NCBI GenBank assembly: GCA_017354895.1
Contig: CP071494.1
Location: forward strand, 1 to 64,000
Length of the DNA stretch: 64,000 nucleotides
Source: Podospora comata
Taxonomy: Eukaryota > Ascomycota > Sordariomycetes > Sordariales > Podosporaceae
Reading direction: 5' to 3'
The notes beneath the pieces are model-generated. The model was not told the origin of the DNA and searched no databases. It was given only the letters and a program-made list of their open reading frames with translations. Position 1 is the stretch's first letter. The number at the start of each line of letters is the position of its first letter. Of this stretch, positions 22,382 through 33,703 are shown one piece after another. Position numbers and translations under genes: made by a program.

Positions 22382-23691
22382 TCACAAGCCATGCCATACT
22401 TCGTGTACCTGTATCTGCGGCCTGTTGCTTTTTGGTTCTTTTGGGGCAGCCGGCGCACGAGTAGGCCGAAAGGTGTGTGGAGCATAGACGGTTGTGTTGG
22501 TGTCCCACAGCGTCTCCTCGCTCTGCGCTCGAGCTTGGTCTTCCAAGTCGCTCCGTTCCCAGGAAGAGCGCTCTGCAGTGAGAATCGTCTCGGTTGCTCT
22601 AAAGCTCTTATTTTCCTTGAAGAAAGCAGACGACTTGTGCATTCTGTAGCAGTCTTTCTGCAGTGTTCGCTTTGTATGGGAGTAAAAGCTTCGGAAAGAG
22701 GCGGCACAGGCGACCGTGATTGCTGTGAAATCTACATGTTAGACCTGCTCCTTGTCAATAGGAATCAATCTCACTCAATGCCATCTCAATCGTCCACAAC
22801 AACATCCAACTTAGGCCCGGGAGGTGGATTGATGGCCATACGCGTTTCACATAATCGCTGCCACCAACATGGCAACAGTGAGACAACAGATCCCGCTAAG
22901 CATGAGCTTCTTCTTCCAAGGTATGGATGCGCGCCAGACGATATTGCCAGAAACCACAACAACCAAGACATCTGACGAGATATCCATGGCCATCTGAACG
23001 TAGCTCCGAGTGATTGCGACATTCTTGATGTCTGTCGCTCGACATTTTACTGTAAGAGCAGTCAGCTATCAATATCAAGCGAGAGAAGCCTCCATTAACC
23101 GATGATGTCAAATCAACTGGCGGCGAAGCATTGAAAGTCCGGCATGCCGATTGTGACACCGTAGCTCGCCAGAATGTAGACGAGCGCGCACCACCACAGG
23201 ATTTGCTGATGCCGAATCTGCTTCCCAAGTCCGTGAAAGAAGACCATAAAGGCCAGCTTGATGAGCCACAACGATGTCCAAGTACACATGTAGCTTGCTA
23301 TGATTCCGCGAAGACCTTCGGTGGCCTTGTCCATAAGAGTCATGACCAAAGATAGGTCGAAGTCATCGACATTTTCAATCATGAGATGAAGGTTCTGGGC
23401 CAAGACGGTCCATAAGAGTTAGCAAGCAGGGCAGAGGATAAGTGGGGTAATGACCAGGCAGTCATCCGCCTTGAGCCTCTTCAATAGTCTGAGACGAAGA
23501 GGAATCCGGGTTGCTACTATCATGATTGAGAATGCTGTCCCCGACCACATAAGCCCCTGGTGTAAAAGATGTGTGCGAGTAAGGTATTTTCTGACAGATA
23601 ATCATTGGACTCGATGACATACCAGCAATGTTGCATGGGAAATGACTGGGTCTTTGAGCTGCGAGCCCACCAATAGGCCGAGGTCAGACAT
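22382..23691 (-). pseudogene. Fungal rhodopsin-domain integral membrane protein, broken
   Basis: Starts MSDLGLLVGSQ at 23691, one intron (donor GTATGT, acceptor CACCAG) leads into LMWSGTAFSIMIVATRIPLRLRLLKRLKADD, the first membrane segments. Later text TSLWLIKLAFMVFF, LWWCALVYILASYGVTIG, CRATDIKNVAITRSYVQMAMDISSDVLVV and LSGICCLTVAMLVAAIM are the remaining membrane helices of the fungal rhodopsin-domain family, and a cytoplasmic tail (VACAASFRSFYSHTKR.. to WHGL) ends at 22382. In-frame stops lie after LILCPAC (TAA, about 23426), at the R expected after AAIM (TGA, about 22854) and after STSRA (TAA, about 22815). A 41-nt intron could remove the last two but is very short and lacks a branch site. 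The family is linked to PTH11-like membrane proteins. Probably inactive. Confidence 0.7.
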
Positions 23692-24069
23692 GTTCAAACC
23701 TGAGGACAAAAGAGTTATGGTGTCCGGAGCCACAATGTCAAGTCTCAGACCTTTGGAAAAGCCTCGAACTTATATCTCGGTGCTGTGCGATGGACTCATC
23801 TCACTCAGTCGCCTCTGCGTCTTTTTTGGCTCACATAGGTGGTGTTGATCCATCACCTAGTTGCATAAAGAGCATTGCGTTGGCAGCTGTGCCACGGTTA
23901 GATCATTGCAAGACGCCTTGGGTCAATCATGATGTTGTCACTATTGCTGAACGCCACCCCCCTGCATTGCATCAACAGCAGTGTTTGGAAAAGCTTGCGG
24001 ATCTTTATTTTTTTCTCACTAAATCATATGTCTGGTTGGCGCATCTGCATCTCGAGATCCAACTCACGG
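23692..24069. other. Intergenic, no gene seen
   Basis: About 380 bp between the 5' end of the broken rhodopsin-domain gene and the 3' end of the next gene. Nothing recognised besides presumable promoter DNA. Confidence 0.5.
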
Positions 24070-24646
24070 TTACTGAATCCACCAGTCCATCAAATACCCT
24101 GTGGCAAATGCAAAAACGCCCTTGTGCAGCAGATCCACGACTTGCTCGTCTACCGGCCAGGTCCAAGGCAAAGCTCCAACGCCCGTCCAATTTTCCAGCG
24201 TCTGGTCAATCAACAGCCTAACACACATAAACATAAAGTCGGTGAATGGCCCTCTCATGCCCAAAGAATAACTTGCAACTGCTCTGATCACGGCAGCAGC
24301 TGCACCTTGGCCATAATGCATTGCCATGTTGAGACCCCACAGCTGCTGGTCGCTTTGAGGAGTGACCCCAAGCAACCTAGCGAGAGTTTTGGCTGGCACG
24401 TAGGAGTTGGGGCGGCCTGTAAAAAACTGTTCGACTTTTTCGCTAACCGTCATACTGCAATTATTAGCGTTGCAAGTAAACGGCATTGATCTGAATGAGA
24501 ACTTACGCAGCAACTCCCAAGAACCCGGCCGACAGACCATATACTATCACTCTACCCCAGGGCATGATGGGCCGAGGACGGATTGGGTCTGTGGTCCGCC
24601 GCAAGGTTGGTGCAGATAGGCTTTGGTTAAGAGCTTTGGGGTCCAT
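24070..24646 (-). CDS. Conserved-looking membrane-associated hypothetical protein
   Basis: Two exons (24507-24646 and 24070-24454). The 52-nt intron has donor GTAAGT and acceptor TTGCAG. The joined frame is 525 nt, 174 aa. The N-terminal 30 residues are basic and proline-rich; residues about 34-46 (VIVYGLSAGFLGVAA) could be a membrane segment. Further on are FFTGRPNSYVPAKTLARLLG, a histidine at HYGQGAAAAVIRAVASY, GPFTDFMFMCVRLLIDQTLENWTG and a C-terminal FAFATGYLMDWWIQ, both amphipathic or hydrophobic. The strong splice sites and the lack of any disruption make it a likely real gene. I do not recognise a named family and propose no function. Confidence 0.75.
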
Positions 24647-25311
24647 GGTCGGTGATGTAGTCGCCGAGTATTGTGACGATGTAAAGTGATTGCAAGTACG
24701 GCGAGGGAAACTTTGAGTTCAACAACAAGCATCCGCTGGATAGTCTGTGACGTCACCACTTACTCATCCTCAAAACAAAAGCTAATCATACGGGGACTGG
24801 TAATCGCATACTGTATCTGAAAGCTCCAGCAAACAAAAGATAATTTTCATATGTACTGGCGATGTGCAAGGTGAGGTAAAGCTGAAGAGGAGGAAGGGAG
24901 CGGGTGTTCAAGTTCAGACGTTGACACTGACAGAACGGCACAAAAGGTCACCGACTCGTTGTCTAACCTAATTTCGTTCACAGCATTGATTCCACGCTCC
25001 GGTTGTGTTTTTAACAGCTTCGGTCCCAGAATCCCTATTGATAGCTATCGAGATGTTTGTTGCATTCCAATGCGCTTGCCGAGAAGTCGTGCCTTTGCAT
25101 TGGTCGGCCGAAGGAAGGAAGCGCCAAGCGAAATAACCGCCCCCAACAACAGCATCTTCCTGAGCATGCGCCCTGCTGTGCCGCATCTTGGCGCCCCCAG
25201 CCGACCTGCACAGCCAAATCGATGGGACCGGGAGTTGCATCTCGCGAGCAATCCTTCCCTCTTCCTACTCCTCCTTTTTCTTCTCCAGATCTTGATCCGG
25301 CGGTCCTGCAG
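24647..25311. other. Intergenic; must include the first exon of the next gene
   Basis: 665 bp. The gene at 25312 lacks a start codon in its own open stretch, so a short first coding exon with the ATG should lie here, joined through an acceptor TCCTGCAG at 25304-25311. I could not pick the donor with confidence. Confidence 0.45.
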
Positions 25312-26027
25312 CGACCACAACGCGAACGCTACTCGCTCTCGCGCTTCTCAGTGCCCAGGCGGTCGGCCAGAATGGCCACAATGATGTCTGGTTCATCTAC
25401 CCAACCGAAGGCCACACATATCAACACATGGACACGATCAACGTCACATATGAAAGCCCATTTCCAACCCCAACGCTATTCGGCTGGTGCGATGGAGGCG
25501 GCCGCAACTTTTACGACCAGCGGGTGCCAGGATACAACGCTTCGGTTGCTGTTGTGCTCAACTTCACCTCTGGCACACCATGTTGGTTTAACCTTAGGCC
25601 AGGAAGAGTAGCTGGATTTGGCGCCAACAGCCCATCTTTCAATCTCCTCGGCGTCGAATGGCCTTCTGGAGGCATCGTTCACGGACCCGACACGTCTGAA
25701 TCCGACCGCACCCCGCCAGAGTTCCCAACCACATCCGCAACCACATCCCCAACACCAACGACGGCGGCTCCTACGGAAAGCCATGTCCTGGATGACAGTA
25801 ACGTCAGTCCCGGCGAGCAACATGAACCTACACCAACAACAACCCCAAATTCAGAACCGCCCGACGAGAAATTCCGCGGGGATGGCGGCGGGCTAGGTGG
25901 TGGGCAATCAGCAGGCATCGTTGTCTGCGCCATCGTCGGCGTCCTTGCCATCGCCGCCGGCTTGTTCTTTTGGTGGAAGAGGAGGTCCAGACGGGCAGAC
26001 TCGGGAGAGCAAATACCCGCAGCATGA
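25312..26027 (+). CDS. Cell-surface single-pass membrane protein, N-terminus incomplete
   Basis: Open frame from an acceptor at 25311 gives TTTRTLLALALLSAQAVGQNG, the hydrophobic core and cleavage site of a signal peptide, then an extracellular part with WFIYPTEGHTY, TPTLFGWCDGGG and ASVAVVLNFTSGTPCWFN (two cysteines, several NxT/S sites). A Thr/Pro/Ser-rich stalk follows (about residues 130-190), then a transmembrane segment AGIVVCAIVGVLAIAAGLFFWW and the stop-transfer KRRSRR. The frame ends at 26027. A second frame continues from about 25990 to 26265 and reads like the usual cytoplasmic tail of such proteins, ending PVEVSSTNSPSELSSSD. Either a frame change cuts off the tail or the shorter form is real. 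It resembles Mid2/Wsc-like surface sensors in layout only; function not assigned. Confidence 0.65.
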
Positions 26028-26673
26028 TGGCTCTCACCACAGTCACTGCCAACATCACAGCGGCCAGGCCCTTTCATGGCAACACGAAGCGGGAGCAGCA
26101 AGTCCATGGAGCCAAAGCCCCGCAACCTACGTAAATGGTCACCAATACAACGGAGCAAGCACATGTATATGTCCCACGCGCGGGCAACCCCAAGTCAAAC
26201 GGTGGCCGGTAGAAGTGAGCAGCACGAATTCACCATCGGAGCTCTCGTCATCAGATCCTGCGTAGGCGTCGAAACCAAAATACGAAATGCCGGCTTGAGG
26301 GCGGTTTTTATGTAGAGCTTTTCAATGCCAAACGTTGTCAACACCAACTTGTGGAGAACAACACCCAAAAGACGGAAGCTAGGGGGCTTAGCATACCAGA
26401 TTTAAGGGGCAGACCTTCCTGAATGGCATGGCTGGTAATTTCTAATGTTATCATCGGGTCATACCAAACGACAGTGGCCGTTTCATCGCCTCGAGACAAT
26501 GATTGGATGCGGTTTCAGGAAGCTCCCCTTGGGCGACATCGCCAGTCTTGGCCAGGCGCCCTCCATTTTGAGTGTGAACAATAAAGCCGGGACAAAAGTA
26601 TATAATCTTTTACAAAATACGCCAGTATCGTGTGGTTTATTAATGTCGAGCCTCTTATCGAACCCAAATAACC
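26028..26673. other. Former cytoplasmic-tail text, then intergenic
   Basis: Positions 26028-26265 carry the out-of-frame tail described for the previous gene. The rest holds the promoter of the next gene; nothing specific recognised. Confidence 0.45.
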
Positions 26674-28694
26674 ATGCCAACAGCCTCAAAGGTTAGCCAC
26701 ATCATCGGGGCAGTCGGTCTGGTTCTTGTCACCGTCCTGTACATTGCGCTTCTGCTGATACCATGGGTCTGTACATGTGGCCTCAGCACCGGCCCCGTCT
26801 GGGTATCAAATCCCAAGACGTGGACAAAGCTACCTCGTAGGGTTGAACCCATCAATGTGGACCGCATGGCCGACTACGACAAAGCGATCAAGACCATGAA
26901 CACCATCACCTCCATCGCCGCCATACCAGTCGTGTACGCCGTCGTCCAACGTACTACCAGTGTTAGGTCGCAGTCCAAGCATAACTTGTGGGACAATGCC
27001 GCCTTATCGTGGTTGGCAGTTATCCTCATCATGATCAGTACGTCACTCATTCTAATCGTTAATCCTCTTGCTAACTCATTATATCCAGCTCTGATTCTAC
27101 CTCCCATTCGCACTCTTGTCGTGAGCCATGAGACCATCAAGGTTCCAACCTCCTTTCTCGGCCAAGGTGTTAAGGCTCTTAACGCTACACCTCAAATGCT
27201 AGAGATAGTGAGCGAAAATGGGGTGGTAGAAAAAGTCAAACACGGCCTAGTCAACTCCCAAGAGTCTAATAGACACCCATAACTATGGCCCGAAGCTGCC
27301 TAGGCATCAGACGTGTTAATAACACCCTTACTCGGCGGGTTTCGTCCAGCCAATGAGCCTAACATAATGGATCTTTCCCACCAACACATGTTTGTTTCAT
27401 TAGTCCCCAGACGGAACACGGGCTACTACCGAAGCCATGCGTTGCGGATGAAGAGTCTTCCGGATTGCAAGGCGATTGCCCAGTTTCCCCCGGTTTGCTC
27501 TGGACCAAGACCATTTGCAAAAGTCTTTAAATCACCAACACCTTGGTAACTATTTGCGTACCCGGGGCATCAGGACGCTCGCCATGGCCGGACAGGAGCC
27601 AAGACAGACGCGAGATCAAGGAAGATCTGTTTATACGGATGGTCCGGCATGTTTTGACTGGTGATGTCCGAAATCCTTCGCAAATCAGGTATCAGAAAAC
27701 ATACCATTGTATAGCAACCACGACAAGGGGGTACTTTAAGTTGCCCAACTATCTCAACGAAAAGAAAGTTGGGCCACTACTAAACACATTCCCTGATCTG
27801 GGGCTTGATGACCTAGAAGGGCACTTTATCGACGTAAGGTAAGTCTGCTTACTCCCTCTGGCTTTCGATAAAGTAATGCTTATATCAACCAGTCCTAATC
27901 GCGACGTGCCGCTTAGCAGCCCCGATTTTAGTCAAAACTTTACCACCGATCCATTCTTATCCCTCGGGCCGACCGAGCCATCAAACATTGCCCCAGGGCC
28001 GCTCATGATCTCCGCCCAGGCTCTTTTTGGTAACCAAACTTGGTTCCACACCCTGGCTCGGGCTTTTGTCAACAGCACGGCGTCCAACAATGCATCGCTC
28101 CCGCGACTTGACGCCCTGGAGACGCTTCAGATGGTGTGCTTGGAAAACAACATGCCTCTGGCACGGTTTTCTGCCTTTCCTCTAGCCGAGATGGTCATTT
28201 CTGACCGCCGCATGTCCAAGGAATGTCAATCTGTTCTCACTCCCCGGAACAGGAAAGAGGACAGAATCACAGAGCAACAAGCCGCGACCAAGTTGGAAAA
28301 CATGATGAACGACTTCCTTTCAGTGTTTGAACGAGGGCCAAACACGACCTTGTGGACTGCCATGGTTCTGGCAAACGAAGCCGTTTTGCAGGCCGCCACC
28401 CAGGATAGTACGTTGGCGCGCCAAGTGCTTGTCTATCTGGGCCAGGTGATGACGAACAAGCCCGTCCTAACCCAAGGCGCAGTTGTTGGTGTGAGCCTTC
28501 TCGTTGCGTTCCAGGTATTGGGGCTGGTAGTTTTGGCAGTGTATTTGATGATTGGGAGCTTTGAACCAGCCTGGTTTATGAAGAGATTTGCGGGCGATGG
28601 GGAGACGGGGGCTGGTAGCAAAGGGGTAACGAACGAGTATGATGAGGAACCCCTGAGGGACCTGAGCACGCCAGCGGGTAGTGAGAGACGGTAG
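26674..28694 (+). pseudogene. Large fungal membrane protein of unknown function, apparently broken in the middle
   Basis: N-terminus MPTASKVSHIIGAVGL begins with a membrane helix (GLVLVTVLYIALLLIPW) and a second one (LAVILIMI). An intron at 27038-27088 (GTACGT, branch GCTAACT, CCAG, 51 nt) is in frame. The middle part has NTGYYRSHALRMKSLPDC and PPVCSGPRPF (about 27415-27510), then VTICVPGASGRSPW (27543 on), KEDLFI and YHCIATTTRGYFKLPNY, with a second intron at 27839-27892 (GTAAGT..CCAG). The last exon ends with a helix GLVVLAVYLMIGSFEPAWF and stops at 28694. Between these parts are in-frame TAA (about 27280) and TAG (about 27301) and one frame change near 27530-27545. Both stops would be CAA and CAG before a C-to-T change. 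An alternative is two separate genes, but the text fits one known layout. Confidence 0.65.
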
Positions 28695-29567
28695 GGGGTC
28701 GATGTGTGCACGGGCCCTATATACGAATGGCATGCTTGAACCAAGACGACTGACTCGATGAGTTGCAACATTGGATGGCCAGCACGATTCGTGCGTCCTT
28801 GGTTCTGAAATGTGCTGCTACCCTTGAGTCTCATTTTGCGGCATCGCAGATGACGTGATGGTCGGTTATGCAGTTGTGAATATCATCCCCCACGCTGACT
28901 ATGCCCCCCACCAAACATGACCGGTTGAGAACGGATTTAAGCCGGGGCCAGAATGGTGTCACTTTCCTGTCTTTGACGCGACTCGAAAATTCCCATAGAT
29001 AACCCCAACCCTTCCCCTTTATGCCGCTGTTGTTGTCGTTGAAAGAAGCACGCCATTATCCTGGCCTCTGGCAACCATGCTGTGTAGAAATGATAGTTTG
29101 AGTAGCTGGGCTTTGCCAACGACGTGCTTACTACTTTGGCCCTAGTGGTGCTGTCTGTTATAGAGGTCCAGACTGGTCGTTGAACAACAGGGACATCACA
29201 AACGACATCGGAGATATGCACTTTGCCGCATCAAAAGGGCTGGAAGCGCGGGGTGGACGTCTGTCGGGACCTATATCCCGGATCTGGGGCAAGATCCCAG
29301 TGGCAATCCATCCCACAGAACAGACAGCATCCCAGTGGCTGCTCTGGTGGCCGTCGACTCTCCCGAGGTGCAATGCAACTTGCGCATATCACACAATGCC
29401 ATACACGTGCAAGATTGCGCCATTGATAACAGCTCCAAGGTGGAAAGACTGTCAATCCTGACCATGGCGCAAGACTTCCTGGTGTTGACAACATTGCTAC
29501 AAACTGCAACCCTGGCGAGTAAGAGGCCGGGAACGCTGACGTGGTGGTTGAGGATCGCGCTGGCTCT
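28695..29567. other. Intergenic, upstream region of the MFS gene
   Basis: 870 bp without a supportable gene; short open frames only. Confidence 0.55.
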
Positions 29568-29575
29568 ATATAAAC
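29568..29575 (+). promoter_or_regulatory. TATA box of the MFS transporter gene
   Basis: TATATAAA 107 bp before the start codon at 29682, at the usual distance for a fungal TATA promoter. Inferred from sequence and position only. Confidence 0.55.
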
Positions 29576-29681
29576 CTCCCCCACATGTTACATCCGCGGA
29601 GATGCAAACTGTGTCTCAGGCGGTACCTACCCAGCACATCTTCCATCTTGGTTTCCGGCCTGCCGGAACGCTGCCGTCAAC

Positions 29682-31442
29682 ATGACTCCCACCAACCACG
29701 ACTCTAAAGACACAAAGGAGGTGGCCTCTCCGTCGCCAAAGATCTTTGCTGACGAAAAGAAGAAGACGGATACCGGCCTCAGCAGCTCAGACTCTGGTTC
29801 AGTCTCCCAAGAGTCACTCGTTGATGATGATGGTTATGGCTCAACCAACGATCACATCTTTTCTGATCCGGCTGTGGCGGATCACTGGCGCACCACATAC
29901 GAAAATGTAAATTACGAGAACAGACATCGCTTCGACCCCAGCTTTACCTGGTCGGCCGAGGAGGAGCGGAAGCTGGTCAAGAAGATTGACCGTAGAATCA
30001 TGCTTTGGTACGTACCTACCACACACTCTTTCCAAAATGGAATTCTCTTACTAATGGATTCGGTCTACAGGGCATGGATCATGTTTTGTGGTCTCGATTT
30101 GCATCGTCGAAACATCAACCGCGCCATTACGGATAGGATGCTGGAAGAGATTGGCATGGACACGAACGACTTCAATTACGGCCAGACCTTGTTCTTGGCG
30201 TCTTTCTTGGTGGCAGAACTTCCATCTGGGCTCATCAGCAAGAGGGTCGGTGCTGACCGTTGGATTCCCTTCCTCATCTGCAGCTGGTCCATTGTGGCTG
30301 GCTCGCAGGCGTTCCTCAAGACCAAGGCTGGATTTTATGTCATTAAGGTGTTATTGGGCTTCCTGATGGGCGGGTTCATCCCCGACATCGTGCTGTGGCT
30401 CACCTACTTCTTCAAGTCCAACGAACTGCCCACCCGTCTCGCCTGGTTCTGGACGGCCCTCAGCACGGTGAACATTGTCGGTTCTCTTCTCGCTGCTGGC
30501 ATCCTCAAGATGCGAGGAATTGGTGGCTGGAGTGGTTGGCAGTGGCTCTTTCTGCTCGAAGGCATCGTGACACTCCTTATCGGCACCTTTTCGTGGGTTC
30601 TCATGCCCCCCGGACCCTGTCAAACCCGTAACTGGTTCCGGGGCAAAGACGGCTGGTTTTCAGACCGCGAGGAATCCATCATTGTGAATCGGCTGCTCCG
30701 CGATGACCCCTCCAAGGGCGACATGAACAATCGCCAGGGTGTTGGTCTTGTCCTCCTCTGGAAGACCATCAAGGACTGGGAGATGTGGCCGTTGTATCTC
30801 ATTGGTTTGACCACCTACATCCCCCCCTCGCCCCTCAACACCTATATGTCCTTCATTTTGCGACAAATGGGCTTTGGCGTCTTTGAAGCCAACTTGATGG
30901 CCATTCCGGCTCAGTTCATGTTTGCCGTCAACTTGCTCATCATCACTTGGGTGTCCAAGCGATTCAAAGAGAGGTCAATCGTCTCCTCCATCAGCAACAT
31001 TTGGATGTTTCCCTTCTTTGTGGCCTTGGTCGCATATCCGAATGCTTCTCCATGGGCTCGCTATGGAATCATGACTGGTCTTTTGTCCTACCCTTACTGC
31101 CACGCCATTCTGGTCGGCTGGAACGCACGCAACAGCAACGCGGTCCGGACAAGAGCCGTGTCGGCTGCCCTTTACAATATGTTTGTCCAGAGCGGCAACA
31201 TCCTCGCCAGCAACATTTACCGTGACGAGGATAGGCCGTTTTACGTTCGTGGAAACCGGATTCTGCTTGGTATTGTCTGTTACAACATTGTGCAGTTTTA
31301 CTTTGTCAAAGCCTTTTACATCTGGAGGAACAAGCTGAGGGACGCCAAATGGAATGAGCTCACACCGGAGCAACAGGAGGATTATACTCTCAACAGTAAG
31401 GACGAGGGCCTGAAAAGACTGGATTTCCGGTTTGCTCACTGA
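29682..31442 (+). CDS. MFS transporter, allantoate/anion:cation symporter (Dal5-like) family
   Basis: Exons 29682-30007 and 30071-31442; the 63-nt intron (GTACGT..TACAG) is a multiple of three so the frame also reads through it, but removing it restores the family text RRIMLWAWIMFCGLDLHRRNINRA. The product is 565 aa. An acidic, Ser-rich cytoplasmic N-terminus of about 100 residues precedes a 12-helix MFS core: DRNNI-like HRRNINRA after helix 1, GQTLFLASFLVAELPSGLISKRVG (helices 2-3), LLGFLMGGFIPDIVLWLTYFF, WQWLFLLEGIVTLLIG, and the second half with TYMSFILRQMGFG and LVGWNARNSNAVRTRAVSAALYNM, typical of the anion:cation symporter group. These plasma-membrane carriers import allantoate, nicotinate, pantothenate, biotin and similar acids; the exact substrate cannot be read from sequence. 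Confidence 0.92.
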   Translation: MTPTNHDSKDTKEVASPSPKIFADEKKKTDTGLSSSDSGSVSQESLVDDDGYGSTNDHIFSDPAVADHWRTTYENVNYENRHRFDPSFTWSAEEERKLVKKIDRRIMLWYVPTTHSFQNGILLLMDSVYRAWIMFCGLDLHRRNINRAITDRMLEEIGMDTNDFNYGQTLFLASFLVAELPSGLISKRVGADRWIPFLICSWSIVAGSQAFLKTKAGFYVIKVLLGFLMGGFIPDIVLWLTYFFKSNELPTRLAWFWTALSTVNIVGSLLAAGILKMRGIGGWSGWQWLFLLEGIVTLLIGTFSWVLMPPGPCQTRNWFRGKDGWFSDREESIIVNRLLRDDPSKGDMNNRQGVGLVLLWKTIKDWEMWPLYLIGLTTYIPPSPLNTYMSFILRQMGFGVFEANLMAIPAQFMFAVNLLIITWVSKRFKERSIVSSISNIWMFPFFVALVAYPNASPWARYGIMTGLLSYPYCHAILVGWNARNSNAVRTRAVSAALYNMFVQSGNILASNIYRDEDRPFYVRGNRILLGIVCYNIVQFYFVKAFYIWRNKLRDAKWNELTPEQQEDYTLNSKDEGLKRLDFRFAH

Positions 31443-31842
31443 TTGTTGGATCCATGCCTAGAGAAGAGGGAAGAGATGGTCGGATAGGAGCAGACTTTGG
31501 AGTTGAAGTTGAGTGGGAGATACGACAAACCCTATATTAGCAGGGAAATCAGGCTGTTTTAGAGTTTATGATACCAGGGGAAAGAAAAGTAGCTGTTGTT
31601 TTGTATTCATGACCTCACTCTTCTTGTCCTCCGCATGCCAGTGTCAGTGTCATGACCACCCCTAACCCTAATTTCAGCTCTGAACACGACCCCTGTCTCT
31701 GACTCAGACCAATTAACAGACAGAGTTCATCTCTTCTACTTACCAAGTGTCACAGACCAACACGTCAGAAAATTGCATCTTTTGTGCGACTTTCTGTTGG
31801 GTCAGTTTTGACCAAAACAGACCTTCTTGAGCCAACACCACG
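31443..31842. other. Intergenic, no gene seen
   Basis: 400 bp between tandem genes; terminator of the MFS gene and promoter of the next are expected here but no specific element is recognised. Confidence 0.5.
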
Positions 31843-33703
31843 ATGAGCCCGACGATGCTGCTTTCAGGGTAACCTTTCCAGTTTCGAGTTAGCGTGTTTC
31901 AATCACCCCACACAGTGACCCAGTCAGCGGGCCGAGATTCGGTGGCATGTGGATCGATGCGGCACACCGCTCTTCCCTGTCAACCTCATTTTTGACTCCT
32001 CTTTTGACGTTGTCAAACCCTAGGTGTGCGGTACCTCGCGGCTAGGGACCCCCCTTTGTTCTTGCTTCCTGTGATTCCCACAGTCCCTGACTTGGCACAG
32101 CCTGTACGCCCTCGATTACTAGACGGCGGGAGTATCTTCGAGATGGAGCTTTTCCCTGACCTGGGGGCATGGCTGTTCCGTTCTGTCAGGCGCGATACCT
32201 TTGCCGAAAGCCCCATTCTAGCAATCCAGAGGCTTAAGTTGCTCCCCCAACCAATCGGAGACTCGGAGAAGGACGTGCTGGTCGGTGCTGTCCTCAACTT
32301 GGGATCCAGTCTGTCTCAGGCCCTCCACATCCTCCTCGAATTGCTGCCCGAAGATAAAGCCGGCGAGCGCCTCGGGGAGATACTCTGCCCAACCCTGGGG
32401 CAGCTCCTGGCCTCTCTTCAGACTACCCTGTCTGCTTTTGAAGACCAGACACCGACAAGACAAGTATCTTTACGAGGTGGACGACTAAAGCATAGCCGGT
32501 CTGAATCAGCGCTGCGATCCGCAGCCAGCTTGCCCAAACTCACTCACCGTCCACTTACACCGATATTGATGAAAAGGACGCCGCCTGAGACTCCAAAGAC
32601 ACCTCGGCCAAGCGAAGGTGTGATCCATACACGTGTTGTCTCCAGTCCGTTACGATTTGCGAGACCGGCTGCCAACCAGACAAGGTCACGCCATCATCGA
32701 AAAGACACAGAAGAGTTTCCGAGGCTACATGAAGATATCTCTACCCCACATCGACAACATGAACAAAAACGCCAACCACCAACACCTCCAGCATCTTACA
32801 GGCAAGAAACATCCGGCCTTCAGAATGCTCTAAAGTCCGAGTTGAGAGTCCAGGCTGCCATCAGGGTAGCAGTTGACTCTTTGGAATTTGCCGAAGGTCA
32901 GCTCCAGCTAGTCAAAGAAATTAATCAATTGCATGGAGGCAGTCAGTCGCCCCCCTTTTTCTGATTCAAGGTAGAACCGCTAACCCCGACAGGCTTCGAT
33001 CTTATGCAAAAAAACTTCTACTCTGGCTACAATAACCTCTTGCTACGTGCGCTCGAACTTGAGCAGCTGGAGTCTGAGTGGTCATCATCAAGGCAAGTTA
33101 CTAACAACGATCCGTCGAGGTCGGGTCATCAAAGACAGCAGCCATCTATACATGTTTCTTTCCCAGCAAACATGCCCACGCCACCTTACAATGCCTCGAG
33201 CCCTCTTCGGGCTGGCAAGTCGAGGGGCAACACAACAGTCCCAGCGAGGATGCCTACCTCGGACTCGAAGGGAGAGATTGGTTCAAGACAAGGAATGACG
33301 AGGAGAAACACGATACAGGGCATCAAGCAAGAGAGTATGTTTGCCAAGTACCTCGCAATGGACTTGAACTGACCAATATCCCATAGATGATCAAGACTTT
33401 GTTAGACCAGCCATCAAACGTCGGTTATCGCTAGCAGAAGAATTAGCACTGGCGGGTGACGACTCTGACTCTGATTACGGCCACAGCGGCAGTGAGAACG
33501 GAGATGAGTCTGCTACCGACATGGCAGGTGAAGCGAGTGAGGAAGAGGCGAGTCAACAGAGCGAGAGTCAGGCTGACAGTGACGATGACGATGGTCGGTA
33601 TGATAGCGACCACCACGACGGTGGGGGGGAAGAGAGTAGCAGCAGCTCAAACGAGTTTGCCATGGGAGAGCACGACGGGAGGAACGACCCGACAGTGAAA
33701 TAG
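31843..33703 (+). CDS. Hypothetical protein with a basic middle and an acidic Ser/Asp tail
   Basis: Four exons: 31843-31868, 32046-32941, 32993-33334, 33387-33703; total 1581 nt, 526 aa. The first intron (177 nt, GTAACC..CTAG) is the least certain; the others have GTCAGT or GTATGT donors and CTAAC or CTGAC branches. The protein begins MSPTMLLSGDPPLFLLP; an alpha-helical part (about residues 50-135: LLELLPEDKAGERLGEILCP, LLASLQTTLSAFEDQ) is followed by a basic, proline-rich region, another helix (SELRVQAAIRVAVDSLEFAEGQLQLVKEI), a long disordered basic region, and an acidic end rich in D, S and E. A segment KRRLSLAEEL lies just before the tail. The layout suggests a nuclear or scaffold protein, but I recognise no family. 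Confidence 0.75.
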
